Shown: positions 17,842 to 27,342, numbered from the stretch's first letter. The stretch: DNA of 64,000 nt from Thermotoga maritima MSB8 (GCF_000008545.1 NC_000853.1:1254465-1318464), one strand, 5' to 3'. Notes: a model not told the origin generated them from the letters alone. Program-made: numbers and translations.

Positions 17842-19137
17842 ATGTGCGGAATCGCAGGAGTCTGGAATGTGAAAGATGCCTTTTCTGTCCTTCACGACGT
17901 GCTTCTCGGTCTTCAGCATAGAGGACAGGAAAGTGTGGGTGTTGTGGTAGACGGGTTCAAAACGATAAAAGGAAAAGGACTCGTAGACACCGTTCTCACC
18001 GAAGACAGGTGGGAAGACGCTGAAAAGGGTATTGGACACGTAAGGTACTCCACGGCAGGATCGCTCGAGGACATTCAGCCAATCGTGGCGTTCACGAGAA
18101 AGGGAAGGCTCGCGATCGCTCACAACGGAAACATACCCAACGGCGAAAAGTGGATAGAGATGCTCAAAGAAAAAGGAGCGGTTTTCCAGAGCTCGCTCGA
18201 CTCGGAGGTCTTCCTTCATCTCATCTCGATGTCTGAAGGTGACCTGAAAGAGTCCATAGTGAAAGCGCTGAAGAAAGTCCCTCTTGCCTACTCACTTCTC
18301 ATTCTACACGAAGAATTCCTCGCTGCGGCGAGAGACCCATACGGCGTCCGTCCCCTGTTCTATGGAAAATACGGTGATGGAATCGTTGTGGCATCGGAAG
18401 ACGCAGCGCTGAAAGCGATAGGTGTGGAAGACATAGAAGAAGTTCCCTCTGGAACGGTCGTGTTCTTCTCGAACAAAGGCACAGAAACGGTGAGGTTCTC
18501 CAAAAAAGAAAAGCGGTTCTGCTCCTTCGAATTCATCTATTTCGCGAGGCCGGACAGTCACTTTCTCGATCAGAGTGTACACATAGCCCGTTACAGAATG
18601 GGTGAAGAACTCTACAGAGAAAACCCGATAGAAGCGGACGTGGTCGTTCCGGTGCTGGACTCCGGACTTTCCGGAGCGATGGGATTTTCTTCGGCTTCGG
18701 GTATACCTCTCGACATCGGTCTCATGAGGAACAGATATGTGGGAAGAAGTTTCATCATGCCGGTGGACAGGGAAAAGATCGTCAAGAAAAAACTCGTCCC
18801 CATAGAAGACGTTGTGAGTGGAAAGAGGGTTGTTGTAATCGATGATTCGATCGTCAGAGGAACAACCATGGGCATCATCGTGAAGATATTGAGAGAGGCG
18901 GGTGCGAAGGAAGTACACGTTGGCATACACTCTCCACCTGTACGTTTTCCCTGTTTCTACGGAATAGATACCGCCAGAAAGAAAGAGCTCGTCGCGGGAG
19001 AACGTGCCGTGGAAGAAGTGAAAAAAATAGTCAACGCAGACTCTCTCTTTTACCTTTCACTCGAAGGGTTGAAAAGAGCCATCGGGAGGAGTGAACTGTG
19101 TGTAGCGTGCTTCAGCGGAGAGTACCTCCACGAATAG
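17842..19137 (+). CDS. purF: Amidophosphoribosyltransferase
   Basis: A 431-residue PRPP amidotransferase, the committed step of purine synthesis. MCGIAGVWN places the glutaminase Cys2 directly after the initiator Met, so no propeptide is needed. The PRPP loop is VVVIDDSIVRGTTMG near 333-347. Cysteines in FCSFEFIYFARPDS, RFPCFYGID and CVACFSGEYLH match the positions that hold a [4Fe-4S] cluster in the Bacillus-type enzyme. It thus combines Fe-S cysteines with a propeptide-free start. Confidence 0.96.
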   Translation: MCGIAGVWNVKDAFSVLHDVLLGLQHRGQESVGVVVDGFKTIKGKGLVDTVLTEDRWEDAEKGIGHVRYSTAGSLEDIQPIVAFTRKGRLAIAHNGNIPNGEKWIEMLKEKGAVFQSSLDSEVFLHLISMSEGDLKESIVKALKKVPLAYSLLILHEEFLAAARDPYGVRPLFYGKYGDGIVVASEDAALKAIGVEDIEEVPSGTVVFFSNKGTETVRFSKKEKRFCSFEFIYFARPDSHFLDQSVHIARYRMGEELYRENPIEADVVVPVLDSGLSGAMGFSSASGIPLDIGLMRNRYVGRSFIMPVDREKIVKKKLVPIEDVVSGKRVVVIDDSIVRGTTMGIIVKILREAGAKEVHVGIHSPPVRFPCFYGIDTARKKELVAGERAVEEVKKIVNADSLFYLSLEGLKRAIGRSELCVACFSGEYLHE

Positions 19138-19715
19138 TCGTTCTCGCTTCGGGAAACGGAAGCAATTTCGAAGCGATCGTGAACGCAGCGCGAAGCGGTG
19201 AATTGAGTGCGGAAATCCAGATGCTCCTTGTGGACAGAAACTGCTACGCAATAGAGCGAGCGAAAAAACTGCAGATCCCCTGGGAAAGGCTCGAGAAACC
19301 CTGGGCAGAGTCTCTGAAAAAAAGACTCGAAGAGTTGAATCCCGACCTCGTGGTCCTCGCCGGTTTCATGAGGATTCTTCCGGCGGAGATCGTCGAAAGG
19401 TGGAAGTGGAAGATCGTCAACATCCACCCTTCGCTTCTTCCCGCGTTCCCCGGGACCCACGCCATCGAGAAGGCCTACGAATACGGTGTGAAGGTCACAG
19501 GAATCACCATCCACTTCGTTGATGAGGGAGTCGACACCGGTCCCATCATCTTTCAGAAAGCAGTTGAAATAAAGAAAGACTGGTCTCTCGAAAGACTGGA
19601 AGAAGAGATCCATAAGATAGAACATCGGTATTATCCGCTCGTCATTCAAAAGGTACTGGAAGGAAAATGGAAGATCGAAGGAAGGAGGGTTATCCTTGAA
19701 GAGGATATTGGTTAG
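19098..19715 (+). CDS. purN: Phosphoribosylglycinamide formyltransferase (folate-dependent)
   Basis: A 205-residue GAR transformylase. LASGNGSNFEAIV is the phosphate loop near 15-27, LAGFMRILPAEIV and NIHPSLLPAFPG carry the catalytic Asn/His region, and VDEGVDTGPI holds the catalytic Asp. GTG at 19098 has GGGAGGAG upstream; the gene overlaps purF by 40 bases, more than usual here. Confidence 0.95.
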   Translation: MCSVLQRRVPPRIVVLASGNGSNFEAIVNAARSGELSAEIQMLLVDRNCYAIERAKKLQIPWERLEKPWAESLKKRLEELNPDLVVLAGFMRILPAEIVERWKWKIVNIHPSLLPAFPGTHAIEKAYEYGVKVTGITIHFVDEGVDTGPIIFQKAVEIKKDWSLERLEEEIHKIEHRYYPLVIQKVLEGKWKIEGRRVILEEDIG

Positions 19716-21054
19716 TCTCTACGAGAAAGAAAAATATCTGGATATTCTGAGAGAACTCCACGAAAAAGGCTGGGAGATCTGGGCGAGCTCCGGCACCGCC
19801 AAGTTTTTGAAATCAAACGGAATAGAAGCAAACGACGTGAGCACCATAACGGGTTTCGAGAATCTCCTCGGAGGGCTCGTGAAGACCCTCCACCCGGAGA
19901 TATTCGCCGGCATCCTCGGACCGGAACCCAGATGGGATGTGGTCTTTGTGGACCTATATCCACCCCCAGACATCGACATAGGAGGAGTCGCTCTTCTTCG
20001 AGCAGCTGCCAAAAACTGGAAAAAGGTGAAACCCGCTTTCGACATGGAAACACTCAAACTCGCGATTGAGATAGACGACGAAGAGACGAGAAAGTACCTC
20101 GCTGGAATGACCTTTGCGTTCACCAGTGTGTACGATTCGATAAGGGCCAACCAGTTTGTCGAGGGTATTTCTCTCGCCTTCAAGAGGGAAGATCTTCAGC
20201 TGAGGTACGGAGAGAACCCTCACGAAAAAGCGTTTGTGTATGGAAAACCAGCTTTTGAGATTCTGCACGAAGGAAAGACAATCTCATTCAACAACATCTT
20301 AGACGCGGAAAACGCGTGGTTCATGGCGAAGAACCTGCCGAGGATGGGTGCGGTTGTGGTGAAACACCAATCTCCCTGTGGTGCTGCGATAGGAGAAGAC
20401 AAAGTGGAAATCGTGAAGAAGGCCATCGAGGCGGACGACGAATCCAGTTTTGGAGGGATCCTGGCCGTGAACTTCGAAATGGACGAAGAAGTTGCGAAGT
20501 CATTGAAAAAGTACCTCGAGGTGATCGTGGCACCTTCCTTCACACAGGAAGCGATCGAGGTTCTCTCTAAGAAAAAAGTGCGTCTCTTGAAGCCTGGGGA
20601 TTACGCTTCGTGGGCTGGAAAGATGGCATTCGGTTCTCTCGTCCTGAGTGAAAGAAAGTACCCCGAAGGGAATTTTGAACTGGTAGTTGGAGAGCCTCTC
20701 TCGGAAAAAGAGCTTGAGGATCTGGAATTCGCTTACCGTGTTGTGGAAGGAGCGAAATCCAACGCTGTTCTCATAGCAAAAGACGGTGTAACTGTGGGAA
20801 TAGGGAGCGGGCAGCCTTCGAGAAAGAGAGCTGCCTGGATCGCCACCGTGATGGCAGGAGAAAAAGCGAAGGGAGCGGTTGCGGCTTCCGATGCGTTCTT
20901 CCCGTTCCCGGACTCGCTCGAAATACTCGCTCAGGCTGGTGTGAAAGCGGTGGTCGCTCCTCTCGGATCCATAAGAGACGAAGAAGTGATCGAAAAAGCC
21001 AGAGAACTTGGAATCACGTTCTACAAAGCTCCGAGCAGGGTTTTCAGGCACTGA
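19696..21054 (+). CDS. purH: Bifunctional AICAR transformylase/IMP cyclohydrolase
   Basis: A 452-residue PurH, shorter than the usual 510-530. The N-terminal third is the IMP cyclohydrolase (WEIWASSGTAKFLKSNGI, then GGLVKTLHPEIFAGIL). The rest is the transformylase with KHQSPCGAAIG near 218, carrying the catalytic Lys-His pair, and later GIGSGQPSRKRAAWIA. TTG at 19696 follows GGAGG and overlaps purN by 20 bases. It finishes the last two steps to IMP. Confidence 0.96.
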   Translation: MKRILVSLYEKEKYLDILRELHEKGWEIWASSGTAKFLKSNGIEANDVSTITGFENLLGGLVKTLHPEIFAGILGPEPRWDVVFVDLYPPPDIDIGGVALLRAAAKNWKKVKPAFDMETLKLAIEIDDEETRKYLAGMTFAFTSVYDSIRANQFVEGISLAFKREDLQLRYGENPHEKAFVYGKPAFEILHEGKTISFNNILDAENAWFMAKNLPRMGAVVVKHQSPCGAAIGEDKVEIVKKAIEADDESSFGGILAVNFEMDEEVAKSLKKYLEVIVAPSFTQEAIEVLSKKKVRLLKPGDYASWAGKMAFGSLVLSERKYPEGNFELVVGEPLSEKELEDLEFAYRVVEGAKSNAVLIAKDGVTVGIGSGQPSRKRAAWIATVMAGEKAKGAVAASDAFFPFPDSLEILAQAGVKAVVAPLGSIRDEEVIEKARELGITFYKAPSRVFRH

Positions 21055-21057
21055 GGG

Positions 21058-22260
21058 GTGAAAGCGGTGAGGGTACACATACTCGGTTCTGGAGGAAGGG
21101 AACACGCGATAGGATGGGCTTTCGCAAAGCAGGGGTACGAAGTCCACTTCTATCCGGGAAACGCCGGAACGAAGAGAGATGGAACGAACCATCCCTATGA
21201 AGGGGAAAAAACCTTGAAAGCCATTCCCGAAGAAGACATCGTGATACCGGGATCCGAGGAATTCCTGGTAGAAGGGGTCTCGAACTGGAGATCCAACGTC
21301 TTTGGCCCGGTGAAAGAGGTCGCAAGGCTCGAAGGATCCAAGGTCTATGCCAAAAGGTTCATGAAGAAGTACGGTATAAGAACCGCTCGTTTCGAAGTGG
21401 CAGAAACTCCAGAGGAATTGAGAGAGAAGATAAAAAAATTCTCTCCTCCTTACGTGATAAAGGCGGACGGGCTCGCTCGAGGAAAGGGTGTTCTGATCCT
21501 CGACTCTAAGGAAGAAACCATCGAAAAGGGATCGAAACTCATCATCGGAGAGCTCATAAAAGGTGTGAAAGGCCCTGTTGTGATAGATGAATTTCTCGCC
21601 GGGAACGAGCTTTCCGCCATGGCGGTTGTGAATGGAAGAAATTTCGTGATCCTTCCCTTCGTCAGAGATTACAAGAGACTGATGGACGGTGACAGGGGAC
21701 CGAACACGGGAGGTATGGGCTCCTGGGGGCCTGTAGAAATCCCTTCCGATACGATCAAAAAGATCGAAGAGCTCTTCGATAAGACTCTGTGGGGAGTGGA
21801 GAAAGAAGGCTACGCGTACCGGGGGTTCCTCTACTTGGGTCTCATGCTCCACGATGGTGATCCCTACATACTCGAGTACAATGTGAGACTGGGCGATCCA
21901 GAAACAGAAGTGATAGTGACGTTGAATCCCGAAGGATTTGTCAACGCGGTTCTCGAGGGATACCGCGGTGGTAAAATGGAGCCGGTGGAACCGCGTGGAT
22001 TCGCCGTGGACGTGGTTCTCGCAGCGAGGGGCTATCCCGACGCTCCCGAAAAGGGCAAAGAGATCACCCTTCCCGAAGAAGGTCTCATATTCTTCGCGGG
22101 AGTCGCGGAGAAAGATGGAAAACTCGTAACCAATGGCGGTCGTGTTCTTCACTGTATGGGAACAGGAGAAACGAAAGAAGAGGCACGAAGAAAGGCTTAC
22201 GAACTCGCGGAAAAGGTCCACTTCGAAGGTAAGACCTACAGGAGGGATATCGCTCTATGA
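21058..22260 (+). CDS. purD: Phosphoribosylamine-glycine ligase
   Basis: A 400-residue ATP-grasp GAR synthetase: HILGSGGREHAIGW at the N terminus, PYVIKADGLARGKGVLI near 140 for ATP binding, DRGPNTGGMGSWGP near 212 and YNVRLGDPETEV near 275. Two GTG starts are possible. The one at 21058 gives MKAVRVHIL; the one at 21067 is better placed behind GAGGGG (21053-21058). Gene order places it before purM. Confidence 0.95.
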   Translation: MKAVRVHILGSGGREHAIGWAFAKQGYEVHFYPGNAGTKRDGTNHPYEGEKTLKAIPEEDIVIPGSEEFLVEGVSNWRSNVFGPVKEVARLEGSKVYAKRFMKKYGIRTARFEVAETPEELREKIKKFSPPYVIKADGLARGKGVLILDSKEETIEKGSKLIIGELIKGVKGPVVIDEFLAGNELSAMAVVNGRNFVILPFVRDYKRLMDGDRGPNTGGMGSWGPVEIPSDTIKKIEELFDKTLWGVEKEGYAYRGFLYLGLMLHDGDPYILEYNVRLGDPETEVIVTLNPEGFVNAVLEGYRGGKMEPVEPRGFAVDVVLAARGYPDAPEKGKEITLPEEGLIFFAGVAEKDGKLVTNGGRVLHCMGTGETKEEARRKAYELAEKVHFEGKTYRRDIAL

Positions 22261-23192
22261 AATACACTTACAGAGAAGCAGGAGTCGATGTCGAGAGGGG
22301 AGAAAGCTTCGCAAAAACTATAAAAAGCGCTGTAAAACTTCCTGAATGGGTGATGAAAGAGCCCACGGGATACGCTTCCATACTCACGATCACAACTCCC
22401 CCCGTTGTTGTAACGGCCGATGGGATCGGCACCAAACTCATCCTTCACAGAAAGCACGGGACCTGGCGCTACGCGGCTGAGGACCTTGTGGGTATGAACT
22501 ACAACGATCTGGTCTGCGTGGGAGCGAGGCCTGTGGCCTTTCTGGACTACCTTGGGGTCGAGAGAATCTCCGAAGAACACGAGTCGTTCATAAAAGAGCT
22601 CGTAAACGTCCTTGACAGCGTGGATGTGAAACTGGTGGGCGGTGAGACCGCTGAGATGCCCGATGTGTATCGTGGAGACTGGGACGCTGTGGGGTTCGCT
22701 GTCGGCGTTTTAGAAAAACGGATACCGGTTGATAAGATAAAAGAAGGGGATGTGATCGTTGGTATTCCGTCATCGGGATTCCACTCGAACGGCTGGTCCC
22801 TCATAAGAAGGATCATAAAGGAGGAATCCATAAAGATCGAAGAACTTCCCTTTGAACTCCTGAAAGGAACACGCATATACAGAGAAGTCATCGAGTTGTT
22901 CGATCTGGTGAAAGGGATCGCACACGTGACCGGCGGGGGAGTGGTGAGGGCGCTGAAGAGAGTCCTCGGAAAGCTTGGGGCGCACGTTTCTCTACCAAAG
23001 AGGGACTTCGTTGATTGGATATTGAAATATGTAGACTTCAACGAAGCGGTCAACACCTTCAACATGGGTGTTGGAATGTTTCTGATCGTGGAAAAACAAA
23101 AGGTGGACGAGGTTCTGGCCAGAGTGGATGGAACAGTCGTTGGGAAGGTATCCTCAGACTGGAGAATCGAGTACGGAGGTGAGGGGGGATAA
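22257..23192 (+). CDS. purM: Phosphoribosylformylglycinamidine cyclo-ligase
   Basis: A 311-residue AIR synthetase. VTADGIGTKLILHRKHG (about 52-68), DLVGMNYNDLVCVGARPVAF (about 76-95), LVGGETAEMPDVY and GIPSSGFHSNGWSLIR are the family blocks, and VTGGGVVRALKRVL is near the C terminus. It is somewhat shorter than the usual 340-350 residues. ATG at 22257 overlaps purD as ATGA. It is the last purine gene of the operon; purE, purK, purB and purA are not in this window. Confidence 0.95.
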   Translation: MKYTYREAGVDVERGESFAKTIKSAVKLPEWVMKEPTGYASILTITTPPVVVTADGIGTKLILHRKHGTWRYAAEDLVGMNYNDLVCVGARPVAFLDYLGVERISEEHESFIKELVNVLDSVDVKLVGGETAEMPDVYRGDWDAVGFAVGVLEKRIPVDKIKEGDVIVGIPSSGFHSNGWSLIRRIIKEESIKIEELPFELLKGTRIYREVIELFDLVKGIAHVTGGGVVRALKRVLGKLGAHVSLPKRDFVDWILKYVDFNEAVNTFNMGVGMFLIVEKQKVDEVLARVDGTVVGKVSSDWRIEYGGEGG

Positions 23193-23194
23193 GT

Positions 23195-23770
23195 GTGATC
23201 GAGAGTTTCGTTAAAGGATTCAGGGAGATAGTTCAAAATACAAAACTCGCTGTGATAAGCGTTATGGCTCTCGTTCTGGGGTTTGTGACGGAAGTGCTTT
23301 ACATCTTTGCCGGAAAGTACGATTTTCTGAGCTTCGATTTCTTCGTCATAAAACTCTTTGAAGAGGTACTGCTCGCATTGTTGATGGGACTACTTCTGGT
23401 TCCAAGAAGAAGAGAAAATCTTCTCAGTCTTCTCGTGTTTTCAGCGTTTTACGGGTTGACGGTAAGTGCTGGTTTTTCTCTGTTCGTCCTTCCCGGTTTT
23501 GTGGCCTTCATGTTTCTCTTCTTTGTCCCCCTGCTCTCCGCTAAAGACGAATCTCCTTCCAGCGTCCTGGAAAAGAACTACAGAATGGTGTTCAAAGGGG
23601 AAAAGACGGTGGACGTTTTCCTCGCTGCAGCCGTTGTGTTCATCGTCTGGTTCATACCGTACCTGGGTTCCATAATATCGAATCTCTTGAGAGTCGTTCT
23701 GGTCTACTCGATGTACCGGATAATGGAGGGATCCTATGAAAAGACTGAGAGTGACACTGGCTCAGCTTAA
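23195..23770 (+). CDS. Uncharacterised membrane protein between purM and nadE
   Basis: A 191-residue protein with four or five hydrophobic segments (about 18-38, 48-66, 75-110 and 135-160) and a short charged C terminus. No family motif is recognised. GTG at 23195 lies two bases after the purM stop, and its 3' end overlaps nadE by 35 bases, so it is translationally embedded between purine and NAD synthesis genes. A transport or anchoring role is only a guess. Confidence 0.8.
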   Translation: MIESFVKGFREIVQNTKLAVISVMALVLGFVTEVLYIFAGKYDFLSFDFFVIKLFEEVLLALLMGLLLVPRRRENLLSLLVFSAFYGLTVSAGFSLFVLPGFVAFMFLFFVPLLSAKDESPSSVLEKNYRMVFKGEKTVDVFLAAAVVFIVWFIPYLGSIISNLLRVVLVYSMYRIMEGSYEKTESDTGSA

Positions 23771-25466
23771 TCCGACCCTTGGAGACTTCGAGGGAAATCT
23801 GAAGAAGGCAATAGAAGCCCTCAGAGTGGCGGAAGACCGGGGAAGTGATCTCCTTGTCTTCCCGGAGCTCTTTCTTCCCGGTTATCCTCCTGAAGACCTC
23901 ATGCTCAGGCTCTCATTCCTCAGAGAGAACAGAAAATACCTCCAGAAGTTCGCTCAGCATACAAGAAATCTCGGTGTTACCGTCTTGATGGGCTTCATAG
24001 ACAGCGACGAGGATGCGTACAACGCCGCCGCGGTTGTGAAAGACGGTGAGATCCTTGGAGTGTACAGGAAGATATCTCTGCCGAACTACGGGGTTTTCGA
24101 TGAGAGAAGATACTTCAAACCCGGAGAGGAACTCCTCGTCGTGAAAATAGGCAACATCAAAGTGGGAGTTACCATCTGCGAAGACATTTGGAATCCAGTG
24201 GAACCGAGCGCCTCGCTTTCCTTGGGTGAGGGAGTTCATCTCATAGCGAATCTTTCGGCTTCTCCCTACCACGTGGGGAAACCTGTTCTGAGAAAGGACT
24301 ATCTTTCCATGAAGGCTTACGACTATCACGTGGCCATGGCCTACTGCAACATGGTCGGGGGTCAGGACGAACTCGTCTTCGATGGAGGAAGCATGGTGGT
24401 TGACGCTTCAGGAGAGGTCATAAACTACGGAAAGCTCTTCGAAGAGGAGATCATCACGGTGGATCTGGATCTGGACGAGAACCTCAGAGTCTCGCTGGTA
24501 GATCCTAGAAGAAGGTACATGAAGACTCAGAACTATCCGGTGAAAACCGTGGAAGCGGGAAATCTCCGGGAGAAATCCGGGCATTTTGAACCGGTGGTGA
24601 ATCCTCTTCCTGTGAGAGAAGAAGAGATGTTCAGGGCTCTGATCACGGGTCTGAGAGACTACGTGAGGAAAAACGGTTTTGAAAAGGTCGTGATAGGGCT
24701 CAGTGGGGGAATGGACTCTTCCCTCGTCGCGGTCATAGCAACAGAAGCCCTGGGAAAAGAGAACGTGAAAGGTGTCCTCATGCCGTCCATGTACACCTCA
24801 AAAGAAAGTATCGAAGACGCGCAAACACTGGCAAAAAATCTGGGCATAGAGACTTTCATCATTCCCATCACGGATGTGTTTCACTCCTACCTCGAAACAC
24901 TCAAAGGCGTTTTCGCTGGGCGAGAACCAGATATAACCGAAGAGAATCTTCAGGCGAGGATCAGAGGAAACTACCTCATGGCACTTTCCAACAAGTTCGG
25001 ATGGCTCGTTCTCACAACGGGAAACAAAAGCGAGATGGCAACGGGATACGCGACTCTCTACGGAGACATGGCGGGAGGATTCGCCGTTATAAAGGATGTT
25101 TACAAGACAGACGTTTACAGAATAGGAAGATGGTACAACAGCTGGAGAGGAAAAGAGATCATTCCGGAAAACATCTTCGTGAAACCCCCAACGGCGGAGC
25201 TCAGGCCGGGCCAGACGGACCAGGAGAAACTACCACCGTACGAGGTGCTCGATGAAATACTGAGACTCTACATAGAAGAAGGGCTCGATCCAGAAGAAAT
25301 CGCATCAAAAGGCTTCGACAGGAAGACCGTGCTCGACGTGACGGAAATGATACGAAAGAACGAATACAAGAGAAAACAGGCCGCTATCGGCGTGAAGATC
25401 TCCACGAGAGCTTTTGGGAAAGACTGGAGAATGCCGATCACGAACAGATTTAAAGAACCTCTTTGA
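23736..25466 (+). CDS. nadE: Glutamine-dependent NAD+ synthetase
   Basis: A 576-residue two-domain enzyme. The N-terminal nitrilase-like glutaminase has the Glu in FPELFLPGYPPEDL (about 42), the Lys in YRKISLPNYGVFDE (about 113) and the Cys in VTICEDIWNP (about 148). The C-terminal synthetase has the PP-loop GLSGGMDSSLVA near 320 and TTGNKSEMATGYATLYGDM. It amidates NaAD to NAD+. ATG at 23736 has GGAGGG upstream. Its 3' end overlaps the converging HAD gene by 17 bases. Confidence 0.96.
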   Translation: MKRLRVTLAQLNPTLGDFEGNLKKAIEALRVAEDRGSDLLVFPELFLPGYPPEDLMLRLSFLRENRKYLQKFAQHTRNLGVTVLMGFIDSDEDAYNAAAVVKDGEILGVYRKISLPNYGVFDERRYFKPGEELLVVKIGNIKVGVTICEDIWNPVEPSASLSLGEGVHLIANLSASPYHVGKPVLRKDYLSMKAYDYHVAMAYCNMVGGQDELVFDGGSMVVDASGEVINYGKLFEEEIITVDLDLDENLRVSLVDPRRRYMKTQNYPVKTVEAGNLREKSGHFEPVVNPLPVREEEMFRALITGLRDYVRKNGFEKVVIGLSGGMDSSLVAVIATEALGKENVKGVLMPSMYTSKESIEDAQTLAKNLGIETFIIPITDVFHSYLETLKGVFAGREPDITEENLQARIRGNYLMALSNKFGWLVLTTGNKSEMATGYATLYGDMAGGFAVIKDVYKTDVYRIGRWYNSWRGKEIIPENIFVKPPTAELRPGQTDQEKLPPYEVLDEILRLYIEEGLDPEEIASKGFDRKTVLDVTEMIRKNEYKRKQAAIGVKISTRAFGKDWRMPITNRFKEPL

Positions 25467-26100
25467 GAACGTTCAGGATTTCCTCGGGTTTCACCAGAGC
25501 AACCGCACCCGCTTCAAGAAGCGCTTTACCGTCGTTCAAAGAGTGAACGACTCCATAGATTCTTTCTATGCCGGCGCTTTTTGCGGCTTCAACACCGCTC
25601 TTTGAGTCTTCGAAGACCACAACCTTCTCTGGGACCACATTCAACCTTTCCAGAACGAGAAGGTATATCTCTGGATCAGGCTTTCCGTTCTTCACCTGAT
25701 CACCGAACACCATGACGTCGAAGTACTTTTCGAGATCGAGTCTTCTCAATCTCTCCAGCGCTTCTCGCTGTGGTGTGGAGGTTGCGAGCGCGAGTTTTAT
25801 TCTTTTGCTCTTTACGAACTCGAGCGCCTCTCTTACACCCGGATTTTCCTTGAGAAGCTCAGAGAAAACGCGCTTTTTTTCTTCGTGGACCCTCTTTTTG
25901 AAGTTCTCCAGAGAATCTTTTATCTCCAGAGCTTCCATGAGGATGGGAAGACCTTCTCTTTCAGGAACTCCCATTATTCTCCTGTGGAGATCCTCCGTGT
26001 AAGGTTTTCCATAGCTTTCCGCGACTCTTCTGTAAGCTTCGAAGTAGAGAGGCTCTGTGTCCATGAGCACTCCATCCATGTCGAAAATCACCGCTTCCAT
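25450..26100 (-). CDS. HAD-superfamily hydrolase, beta-phosphoglucomutase-like
   Basis: A 216-residue HAD protein of subclass I. FDMDGVLMDTEPLY at 5-18 carries both catalytic aspartates. A helical cap follows, then LALATSTPQREALE (motif II Thr/Ser), FGDQVKNGKPDPEIYL (motif III Lys) and VFEDSKSGVEAAKSAG (motif IV). The DxD, cap and GKPxP pattern fits beta-phosphoglucomutase or a sugar-phosphate phosphatase; the two cannot be separated here. ATG at 26100 has AAAGGAGGAG upstream. Confidence 0.9.
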   Translation of the reverse strand: MEAVIFDMDGVLMDTEPLYFEAYRRVAESYGKPYTEDLHRRIMGVPEREGLPILMEALEIKDSLENFKKRVHEEKKRVFSELLKENPGVREALEFVKSKRIKLALATSTPQREALERLRRLDLEKYFDVMVFGDQVKNGKPDPEIYLLVLERLNVVPEKVVVFEDSKSGVEAAKSAGIERIYGVVHSLNDGKALLEAGAVALVKPEEILNVLKEVL

Positions 26101-26208
26101 TCCTTACTCCTCCTTTCTTTTAAAAGAATAACATGAGAAGTTTAACCTGTCTAAATCGGATCTTTGTGGTAGTATTAAATATGAAACCACGACCAGGGGG
26201 GTTTCTAA

Positions 26209-27342
26209 ATGGTATCCAGGAGAATATCAGAGATTCCCATATCGAAAACCATGGAACTCGACGCGAAGGCCAAAGCCCTCATAAAAAAGGGAGAAGACGT
26301 GATCAATCTAACGGCTGGTGAGCCGGATTTTCCCACACCGGAACCCGTCGTGGAAGAAGCGGTGAGATTTCTCCAGAAAGGAGAAGTGAAATACACAGAT
26401 CCTCGTGGTATCTACGAACTCAGAGAGGGTATAGCGAAAAGGATAGGCGAGAGATACAAAAAAGATATCTCACCGGATCAGGTCGTGGTGACGAATGGAG
26501 CGAAACAGGCTCTGTTCAATGCTTTCATGGCCCTTCTCGATCCCGGTGACGAAGTGATCGTGTTTTCTCCCGTCTGGGTCAGCTACATTCCTCAGATCAT
26601 CCTTGCTGGTGGCACGGTGAACGTGGTTGAGACGTTCATGAGTAAAAATTTCCAGCCCAGTCTGGAAGAGGTGGAAGGGCTTCTTGTTGGGAAAACGAAA
26701 GCCGTTCTTATCAACTCGCCGAACAATCCCACTGGTGTGGTGTACAGAAGAGAGTTCCTTGAAGGACTTGTGAGACTTGCCAAGAAGAGGAATTTCTACA
26801 TAATCAGCGACGAAGTCTACGATTCCCTTGTTTACACGGATGAATTCACATCGATACTCGATGTTTCTGAAGGATTCGACCGGATAGTTTACATAAACGG
26901 CTTCTCGAAGTCTCACTCCATGACCGGCTGGAGGGTGGGTTACCTGATATCGAGCGAAAAAGTAGCGACCGCTGTGTCGAAGATCCAGTCTCACACCACC
27001 TCCTGTATCAACACGGTAGCACAGTACGCCGCCTTGAAGGCTCTGGAAGTGGACAACTCTTACATGGTTCAGACCTTTAAAGAAAGAAAAAATTTCGTGG
27101 TGGAAAGATTGAAAAAGATGGGTGTTAAGTTCGTGGAACCAGAAGGTGCGTTCTACCTCTTTTTCAAAGTCCGGGGTGACGATGTGAAATTCTGTGAAAG
27201 GCTCCTCGAAGAAAAGAAGGTTGCACTCGTTCCAGGATCCGCTTTTCTGAAGCCTGGATTTGTGAGGCTTTCTTTTGCCACATCTATAGAAAGACTTACG
27301 GAGGCGCTGGATAGAATTGAAGACTTCCTCAATTCTCGTTGA
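26209..27342 (+). CDS. Aspartate aminotransferase, class I/II (PLP)
   Basis: A 377-residue aminotransferase of the Ib aspartate/prephenate type. NLTAGEPDFPTPEPV is near the N terminus, VTNGAKQALFNAFMAL binds the cofactor phosphate, INSPNNPTGVVYRREF has the conserved Asn, SDEVYDSLVY the Asp/Tyr, and GFSKSHSMTGWRVGY the PLP lysine near 235. R357-region FVRLSFATSIERLTEAL binds the carboxylate. ATG at 26209 follows AGGGGGG. A half ABC exporter gene overlaps its 3' end by 26 bases. Confidence 0.94.
   Translation: MVSRRISEIPISKTMELDAKAKALIKKGEDVINLTAGEPDFPTPEPVVEEAVRFLQKGEVKYTDPRGIYELREGIAKRIGERYKKDISPDQVVVTNGAKQALFNAFMALLDPGDEVIVFSPVWVSYIPQIILAGGTVNVVETFMSKNFQPSLEEVEGLLVGKTKAVLINSPNNPTGVVYRREFLEGLVRLAKKRNFYIISDEVYDSLVYTDEFTSILDVSEGFDRIVYINGFSKSHSMTGWRVGYLISSEKVATAVSKIQSHTTSCINTVAQYAALKALEVDNSYMVQTFKERKNFVVERLKKMGVKFVEPEGAFYLFFKVRGDDVKFCERLLEEKKVALVPGSAFLKPGFVRLSFATSIERLTEALDRIEDFLNSR

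Noticed and set aside
20500-22221. Open frame of 573 codons on the minus strand opposite purH/purD
   Set aside because: Antisense to two purine genes with intact motifs; the composition is that of a shadow frame.
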